Origin: Acidobacteriaceae bacterium
GTDB lineage: Bacteria > Acidobacteriota > Terriglobia > Terriglobales > Acidobacteriaceae
DNA length: 5,922 nt
NCBI GenBank assembly: GCA_025462805.1
Contig: JAOAPJ010000007.1
Coordinates: forward strand, 1-5,922
Direction: 5' to 3'
Positions within the stretch are counted from its first letter, which is position 1; each line of letters begins with the position of its first letter. Below, one piece after another: positions 1-4,169 of this stretch. Made by a program: the position numbers and the translations under genes. The notes beneath the pieces are model-generated. The model was given only the letters and a program-made list of their open reading frames with translations. It had not been told where the DNA came from and made no database searches.

Positions 1-1
1 G

Positions 2-322
2 GGCGGCGAGAAGGCGCTGACCGCGCTCTCTCTGCTGGTCGGCATCTTCCTCTATCAGCCGAGCCCCTTCTGCGTGCTGGACGAGGTGGACGCGCCGCTG
101 GATGAGACCAACGTCGGACGGCTGGCCGAGATGCTGAAGGGCATGGCGAAGGAGACGCAGTTCGTACTGGTCACGCACTCCAAGCGCATGATGACCGCGA
201 TGGACCTGATCTACGGCGTGACCATGCAGGAGCCGGGCGTGTCGAAGCTGGTCTCGGTGAAGCTCGGCCATCACGAGCGCGCACCGGAGCGAGCGGAGCG
301 TCACGTGCCTGCTTACGCGTAG
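2..322 (+). CDS. smc: Chromosome partition protein SMC, C-terminal part (5' end outside window)
   Basis: This is the C-terminal ATPase half-domain of a bacterial SMC protein, the condensin subunit that organises and segregates the chromosome. The frame is open from base 2 and gives 106 residues before TAG. The visible part begins inside the ABC signature (GGEKALTALSLL, residues 1-12). Walker B follows with the catalytic glutamate (FCVLDEVDAPLD, D27 and E28), then the D-loop (LDETN). The H-loop histidine is in VTHSKR (H59), and the family-typical end is YGVTMQEPGVSKLVSV. The last ~18 residues (HHERAPERAERHVPAYA) are a variable charged tail. The start and most of the protein, including Walker A, hinge and coiled coils, lie to the left of the window. 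RecN and SbcC also carry ABC half-domains, but VDAPLDxxNV with YGVTMxEPGVSK is characteristic of SMC. Nothing looks broken in the part seen. Confidence 0.92.
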   Translation, partial: GGEKALTALSLLVGIFLYQPSPFCVLDEVDAPLDETNVGRLAEMLKGMAKETQFVLVTHSKRMMTAMDLIYGVTMQEPGVSKLVSVKLGHHERAPERAERHVPAYA

Positions 323-328
323 GCGATT

Positions 329-344
329 TCGGAACATGTTCTGA
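329..344. repeat. Small inverted repeat (GAACATGTTC core) in the smc / ferritin convergent gap
   Basis: Bases 332-341 form a perfect 10-bp palindrome. In RNA, 329-334 can pair with 339-344 (one G-U pair) around a CAUG loop, 7 bases after the smc stop. No U-run follows on either strand, so it is not a standard intrinsic terminator. It could help 3'-end formation, could be a protein site, or could be chance. It resembles a Gram-positive-type SOS box (GAAC-N4-GTTC), but the spacer is only 2 bases, so I do not call a LexA site. Confidence 0.3.
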
Positions 345-388
345 GCGCCACGAAGAGGTGCGCGCCCAACTTCTGGACGCGCAATGAG

Positions 389-407
389 AGCTCGATACAG
401 CCGAGCT
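389..407. repeat. Hairpin overlapping the stop codon of the ferritin-like gene
   Basis: AGCTCG at 389-394 is complementary to CGAGCT at 402-407, giving a 6-bp stem with a 7-base loop. It overlaps the TAG stop (408-406, minus strand) of the ferritin-like gene. On the minus strand it is followed by TCTCATT and not by a U-tract, so termination activity is doubtful. It is the only stem-loop I see at the 3' end of that gene. Confidence 0.25.
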
Positions 408-1308
408 AGAACGCCGGCGGATTCCCTCCCACCGGTTCAGACACCGCAGACTGGCCGGCGATGGCTGCAGCGAATGAGTACGCGGGGCCGGTTGAGGGCG
501 TGAGGAACGGCGTCAGCGCGGCGACAGCAGACTTGGGTCCGTTGAAGACGGCGTTCAGGCCATCGGTCTGCTCGTAGTTCAGATTGTTGGCGGGATTGGA
601 ATTGCTGATGACGCGGCCGAGTACGCGGTGCTCGCACTCGATACCCATGATGGTCGCGGCCACCTTGGCAAAGTATTCGAGCTGTTCTGCCGTGTACTTG
701 CTGTCACTGTCGTCCTGGTCGCGCTCGTCCCGCGCACGGAGATGCGCGGCCTTGGTGGCGAGCTCCTGGATAGCGTTGAGATAGGCGCCGATGAAGGCAT
801 TCTCCAGCGCATCGAGCAGACCCGTGAAGGCTGCCAGTGTGTCGAAGGATCCTGCCGGGAAGTAGAAGGTCTGCACCGGATCGTGCGCTGCGTCGGCGAT
901 GCCGAGCAGGCTGCGCAGCAGGTTGGCGTGCGCGATCTCTTCGGTTAACGCTGCACGAATGTAGGCGACATTGCCGAAGTTTCCCGCTGCAGTGACATTG
1001 GTGGCGGAGCCACCCTCGCCAGCGAGATTCGGGTCTTCGATGACCTCTCCGACGAGCGAGTTGTAGTAGAAGGTGGTCGCGAGATCTTCGGCGATCAGCG
1101 CCGCAGTGAAGATCTGCTTCACGGTGTCCTTGGCCTGCTCGCGTTCCTGCTCGCGCTCGGCTGGAGACTCAGCCTCAGCGAAAGCGGCAGAGGGCATCAG
1201 CCCGGCGGCCGCCGCACCGAACCCGAGCATGCCGGCCTGACGAAAGAAGCGACGACGGTCCAGACGTGCCTGGACCAGTGAATCCAATGCAAACTCCTGT
1301 GGTTTCAT
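406..1308 (-). CDS. Tat-exported ferritin-like domain protein
   Basis: This 300-residue protein looks like a member of the Ferritin_2 group (ferritin-like domain and desiccation-related proteins). The N-terminus carries a twin-arginine export signal: DRRRFFRQ at residues 17-24, a Gly/Ala-rich hydrophobic stretch at 26-38, and a likely cleavage after AFA (42-44). It should therefore fold with cofactor in the cytoplasm and be exported. The four-helix metal ligands can be recognised: E74 (AEDLA), E124-x-x-H127 (EEIAH), E169 (LENAF) and E224-x-x-H227 (ECEH). That pattern fits a di-iron or di-manganese site. A very charged insert (about residues 190-206) separates helices 3 and 4. The Pro/Gly-rich end (VGGNPPAF) is outside the core. 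I chose ATG 1308 because GAGGA (1319-1315) sits 6 bases upstream; a TTG at 1314 would lie against that site. It is convergent with smc and divergent from purC. The physiological role (metal storage, oxidative or desiccation stress) is not shown by sequence. Confidence 0.88.
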   Translation of the reverse strand: MKPQEFALDSLVQARLDRRRFFRQAGMLGFGAAAAGLMPSAAFAEAESPAEREQEREQAKDTVKQIFTAALIAEDLATTFYYNSLVGEVIEDPNLAGEGGSATNVTAAGNFGNVAYIRAALTEEIAHANLLRSLLGIADAAHDPVQTFYFPAGSFDTLAAFTGLLDALENAFIGAYLNAIQELATKAAHLRARDERDQDDSDSKYTAEQLEYFAKVAATIMGIECEHRVLGRVISNSNPANNLNYEQTDGLNAVFNGPKSAVAALTPFLTPSTGPAYSFAAAIAGQSAVSEPVGGNPPAF

Positions 1309-1314
1309 GGGCAA

Positions 1315-1319
1315 TCCTC
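1315..1319 (-). promoter_or_regulatory. Ribosome-binding site deciding the ferritin-like start
   Basis: On the minus strand GAGGA (1319-1315) precedes ATG (1308-1306) by 6 bases. This spacing supports ATG 1308 over the in-frame TTG at 1314-1312, which would directly abut the site. Confidence 0.7.
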
Positions 1320-1475
1320 AGCATGGGAGGTACGTGGATGGATGGAGAGTTCAACTTGGGGAGGAGGAACAAGTCGACAACGAGGCCCGGGTAACTATGG
1401 AACGCAGCAGCAACCGGGACAGATTCACTTGCAGAAAAATTCACACAAGCACGGCCGGGCCAGGATTGCCTCGCG

Positions 1476-1504
1476 TTGACAAAGCGGGAGCCCCTCCGGA
1501 GAAT
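1476..1504 (+). promoter_or_regulatory. Putative sigma70-type promoter for purC and the downstream genes
   Basis: A perfect -35 hexamer TTGACA (1476-1481) is followed by exactly 17 bases and then GAGAAT (1499-1504), which matches 4 of 6 bases of TATAAT including the key A2 and T6. The predicted start, about 1511, leaves a leader of about 27 bases before the TTG start of purC. It lies in the 229-base space between divergent genes. On the minus strand I found no equally good promoter for the ferritin-like gene. No riboswitch-like fold or purine box could be supported by eye in 1309-1537. Confidence 0.55.
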
Positions 1505-1537
1505 CGAACTCAGCTTCACTCTCAGGCAGCAAACCCT

Positions 1538-2434
1538 TTGCAGACACTCACGCAGACCGATCTCCCTGACCTCCCTTTGCTCGCACGCGGCAAGGTGCGC
1601 GATCTCTACGCCGTCGGAGAAGCGCTGCTGCTGATCGCAACCGACCGCATCTCCGCCTTCGACCACGTGCTCGCCACCGGGATACCAGGCAAGGGCAAGA
1701 TCCTTACCCAGCTCTCGCTCTTCTGGTTTCACATGCTGCGGGATGTTGTGCCCAACCACCTGATCACGGCGAAGGTGATCGAGTATCCCGAGGCGCTGCG
1801 CCCTTACGCAAAGCAGCTTGATGGCCGGTCCATGCTGGTGAAGCGCGCACAGATGTTTCCGGTCGAGTGCGTCGTGCGCGGCTATCTCTCCGGCTCGGGC
1901 TGGAAGGACTATCAGGCGACGGGCGCAGTATGCGGTATCTCCCTGCCCGCGGGCCTGCGGGAGTCCGACAAGCTGCCCGAGCCGATCTTCACACCAGCCT
2001 CGAAGAGCCTGGGCGGCGAGCATGACGAGAACATCTCCTTCGCCGAGATGACCACGCGCGTGGGCGCATCGGCGGCCACCAAGCTCAAGGACCTGAGCCT
2101 CGCCATCTATAACCGCGCCGCAAGCTACGCAGCCGAACGCGGCGTCATCCTGGCGGATACGAAGTTCGAGTTTGGCGTCACACCGGACGGCATCATCCTG
2201 GCCGATGAGGTGCTGACCCCGGACTCGTCGCGATACTGGCCTGCGGACCAGTACCGGCCGGGCGGCCCTCAGCCGTCCTTCGACAAGCAGTTCGTGCGCG
2301 ACTACCTGGAGCAGATCGGGTGGAATAAACAGGCGCCCGCCCCCGCGCTGCCTGAGGATGTCGTGGCAAAGACGCAACGCAAGTATCTGGATGCTTACCG
2401 GCTGCTGACCGGCCGGGAGCTTGATCTGGGCTAG
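1538..2434 (+). CDS. purC: Phosphoribosylaminoimidazole-succinocarboxamide synthase (SAICAR synthase)
   Basis: This cytoplasmic enzyme of de novo purine synthesis joins CAIR and aspartate with ATP to give SAICAR. The 298-residue product matches the longer, yeast Ade1-like form of the family. Nucleotide-binding elements are RGKVRDLY (17-24) and DRISAFD (36-42). A conserved block follows (VKRAQMFPVECVVRGYLSGSGW), then the family signature LADTKFEFG (205-213), then ADEVLTPDSSRYWP and the C-terminal SFDKQFVRDYL. No key residue looks missing. The frame stays open upstream to about 1307, with an in-frame ATG at 1397, but that translation (basic, Ser/Asn-rich) does not resemble the family. The TTG at 1538 starts a normal-length enzyme about 27 bases after the predicted transcription start. 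Its ribosome site is weak (CAGG at 1523-1526). The product is certain; the exact start is moderately sure. It is the first gene of the rightward unit. Confidence 0.93.
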   Translation: MQTLTQTDLPDLPLLARGKVRDLYAVGEALLLIATDRISAFDHVLATGIPGKGKILTQLSLFWFHMLRDVVPNHLITAKVIEYPEALRPYAKQLDGRSMLVKRAQMFPVECVVRGYLSGSGWKDYQATGAVCGISLPAGLRESDKLPEPIFTPASKSLGGEHDENISFAEMTTRVGASAATKLKDLSLAIYNRAASYAAERGVILADTKFEFGVTPDGIILADEVLTPDSSRYWPADQYRPGGPQPSFDKQFVRDYLEQIGWNKQAPAPALPEDVVAKTQRKYLDAYRLLTGRELDLG

Positions 2435-2454
2435 AGCTGGGGTACCATCGCGCC

Positions 2455-3021
2455 ATGCAGATGTTGGCGCCGGCAGCCTGGACACCGTTCGATTGGGCGA
2501 TCGTTGCCGTGCTCGCCCTGTCGGTGGTGGTGGCGTTCCTCCACGGCCTGCTGGTGGAGGTCTGCGCGCTGGCAGGTCTGATCGCCGGCATCCTGCTTGC
2601 AGGGCGATATTACCTTGTGGTGACGCCCTACGTCAGTGGCCTGATTCACGAGTCGGCCGCGGCCCACGCCGTCGCTTTTCTCCTGATCGCCTTGGCGGTG
2701 ATGTTGGCCGCCGGAATCGTCGGACGGGTGCTACGCTGGATACTTCGGCGGGTCGGATTGGGTTGGGCAGACCGTCTGGCCGGCGGTGTTTTCGGGCTGA
2801 TCAAGGGCTACGTGCTGGTGGCGCTCGCAGTCGCGGCGATTGTGGGATTTTTTCCTGGACAAGCATGGCTCGCGCAGTCGCAATTGGTGCCATACTTTTT
2901 GCCCGGGGCCCACGGAAGTGCTACTGTGCTGCCTCAGGATCTCGGCGGTAGAATTCAGTTCGGACTGCACCATCTGCACGACGTAGCGCGCCGGGAAGCC
3001 ACCGGTTTGGGGCGACCGTAA
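2455..3021 (+). CDS. cvpA: CvpA-family inner-membrane protein
   Basis: A 188-residue membrane protein with the CvpA layout: an N-terminal FDWAIV start (12-17), four hydrophobic segments (about 13-30, 32-50, 70-90 and 112-133), and the diagnostic loop WADRLAGGVFGLIKG (104-118) before the last segment. The ~55-residue tail is soluble and ends with a basic stretch. In E. coli, CvpA is needed for colicin V production and is encoded just ahead of purF; its molecular function is still poorly defined. Here it follows purC by 20 bases, so a link with a purine gene is repeated. ATG 2455 is chosen; GGGG at 2439-2442 is a weak, distant ribosome site, and ATG 2461 is a near-equal alternative. The gene symbol rests on family membership, not on proven orthology. 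Confidence 0.85.
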   Translation: MQMLAPAAWTPFDWAIVAVLALSVVVAFLHGLLVEVCALAGLIAGILLAGRYYLVVTPYVSGLIHESAAAHAVAFLLIALAVMLAAGIVGRVLRWILRRVGLGWADRLAGGVFGLIKGYVLVALAVAAIVGFFPGQAWLAQSQLVPYFLPGAHGSATVLPQDLGGRIQFGLHHLHDVARREATGLGRP

Positions 3022-3073
3022 TCAACAAACGAGACCGGCGACGATTCGGTCCGTAGCCAAGAAAGAGGACTCT

Positions 3074-3364
3074 GTGAAACGCGAGTTGGACAGCCTGGTC
3101 AGCCAGATGCACACCGGTGGAATCACCTACGACGAAGCGGTTCGCGAGTTCAAGAAGCGCTTCATTCTGGAGGTGCTGGCCGCCCACCGCGGCAACCAGT
3201 GCAAGGCAGCCAAGGAGCTGGGGATGCACCGCAATACCCTCAGCCGCACCATTGCCGAGCTGCATATGGATCCCGCGCAGATTCGCAACGGTCTCAAGCG
3301 TCCGCCACGTCCCGTGCGTCCTCTACTGGAACAGCCCAAGCAGATGATGCGCTCCCAGGGGTAG
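3074..3364 (+). CDS. Small Fis-type helix-turn-helix DNA-binding protein
   Basis: A 96-residue protein. Residues 1-35 form a charged amphipathic helical region (MKRELDSLVSQM, YDEAVREFKKRFI). Residues 36-64 match the Fis / HTH_8 DNA-binding fold: VLAAHRGNQCKAAKELGM, then HRNTLSRTIAELHM. The pattern 'GNQ-xxAAxxLGMxRNTLxR' is the one found at the C-terminus of NtrC-type activators and in Fis, but no AAA+ or receiver domain is present here. The tail (about 74-96) is basic and Pro-rich. GTG 3074 is the start because GAGGA (3065-3069) precedes it by 4 bases. The next in-frame ATG (codon 12) would cut the first helix. It sits 52 bases after cvpA and 37 before the HAD gene, so it is probably co-transcribed. 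It may be a nucleoid-type or local regulator; its target is unknown. Confidence 0.85.
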   Translation: MKRELDSLVSQMHTGGITYDEAVREFKKRFILEVLAAHRGNQCKAAKELGMHRNTLSRTIAELHMDPAQIRNGLKRPPRPVRPLLEQPKQMMRSQG

Positions 3365-3384
3365 ACTCGCCCTGCGAGCGAGTC
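3364..3384 (+). repeat. Intercistronic hairpin directly before the HAD ribosome-binding site
   Basis: GACTCGC (3364-3370) pairs perfectly with GCGAGTC (3378-3384), a 7-bp GC-rich stem with a 7-base loop. A competing fold, CTCGC with GCGAG around CCT, is possible. The stem starts on the last base of the HTH stop codon and ends immediately before AGGAG (3385-3389), the only Shine-Dalgarno-like site for the HAD gene. No U-run follows, so it is not a typical terminator. It could affect translation or mRNA stability between the two genes. Confidence 0.45.
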
Positions 3385-3401
3385 AGGAGCGATCCGCAGT
3401 C

Positions 3402-4169
3402 TTGCAGCCCACAGTCACCGCATCCGTTTCGGCGGAGTACATCTCCGGCGACACCGCCCACGGTCGTGTCGCGTGGCGTCCTGGCCTGCGCTGGGACGGG
3501 TACGACGCCTATCTCTTCGATATCGACGGCACCCTGCTGCGCGATCCCGGCCGGGTCCACTATCACGCGTTCTCGAAGGCGTGCGTGGAGGTACTCGGCC
3601 ATCCGCTCTCGCTCGAGCCGATCTCGGTCCAGGGCTCGACCGATCCCCGCATCCTGCGGGACGCCTTTGCCGCCGCCGGTATCGCCGATGCGGCCTGGCG
3701 TCCTCACCAGACGAGCCTGCTGAAGACGATCTGCTCGGTGGTCGAGCGCGATGCCGGGGGAATGCAGTTGAAGATTATGCCCGGAGTCGAAGAGGCGCTG
3801 GCGCATCTGGCAGAGGCGGGCAAGTGCCTCGGCGTGGCCACCGGCAATCTGGAGTCCATCGGCTGGCTGAAGCTGGAGCTTGCCGGACTGCGCAAGTGGT
3901 TCCGCTTCGGCGGCTTCAGCGATGCGCATGAACAGCGCGCCGCGATGATCGCAGCCGCAGCCGAAGCCGCTCGCACGCTGGTGGGGGCCAAAGCATCGCT
4001 GGTTGTGGTAGGCGATACGCCTTCGGACATCGCCGCCGCACGGGCCAACAACATCCCGGTGATCGCCGTGGCGACCGGGCACTCGTCCTTCGAGCGGCTG
4101 ATGCAGCACGCGCCGGAGATCTGCGCGGAGAGTCTGAGCGCTCTGCTGGACGCGAAGGAAGTGGCGTGA
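3402..4169 (+). CDS. HAD-superfamily hydrolase (phosphoglycolate-phosphatase-like)
   Basis: A 255-residue cytoplasmic phosphatase of the haloacid dehalogenase superfamily. Motif I is LFDIDGTLL, with D40 as nucleophile and D42 as general acid. A helical C1-type cap fits residues 45-125. Motif II is the Thr in GVATGN (T147). Motif III is probably K157 (GWLKLEL). Motif IV is VVGDTPSDI (D205 and D209, Mg2+ binding). All catalytic residues are present. The substrate cannot be read from the sequence; phosphoglycolate or another small phosphate ester is likely. The first ~32 residues are an extension before the core. The start is TTG 3402, with AGGAG at 3385-3389 (spacer 12 bases, long); no other usual start lies between these points. 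Its stop codon overlaps the start of the secretin gene. Confidence 0.88.
   Translation: MQPTVTASVSAEYISGDTAHGRVAWRPGLRWDGYDAYLFDIDGTLLRDPGRVHYHAFSKACVEVLGHPLSLEPISVQGSTDPRILRDAFAAAGIADAAWRPHQTSLLKTICSVVERDAGGMQLKIMPGVEEALAHLAEAGKCLGVATGNLESIGWLKLELAGLRKWFRFGGFSDAHEQRAAMIAAAAEAARTLVGAKASLVVVGDTPSDIAAARANNIPVIAVATGHSSFERLMQHAPEICAESLSALLDAKEVA
4156..4168 (+). promoter_or_regulatory. Ribosome-binding site and GTGA overlap that set the secretin start
   Basis: AGGA (4156-4159, within AAGGAAG) lies 6 bases ahead of GTG 4166-4168. That GTG shares bases with the TGA stop of the HAD gene (GTGA, 4166-4169). The in-frame ATG at 4175 would be 15 bases from the site, so GTG 4166 is preferred. The arrangement is typical of translational coupling. 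Confidence 0.65.

Noticed and set aside
332..341. LexA/SOS box candidate
   Set aside because: The GAAC and GTTC arms are 2 bases apart instead of 4, and the site lies after gene ends, not before a start.
1360..1369. Strong Shine-Dalgarno-like GGAGGAGG on the plus strand
   Set aside because: No start codon follows at a suitable distance (next in the purC frame is ATG 1397, 28 bases on), so it is probably chance.
1175..2485. 436-codon open frame on the minus strand across purC
   Set aside because: It lies antisense to the clearly recognisable purC and runs into the ferritin-like gene in another frame. The product is Arg/Cys-rich and resembles no family; it is a by-product of GC-rich codon use.
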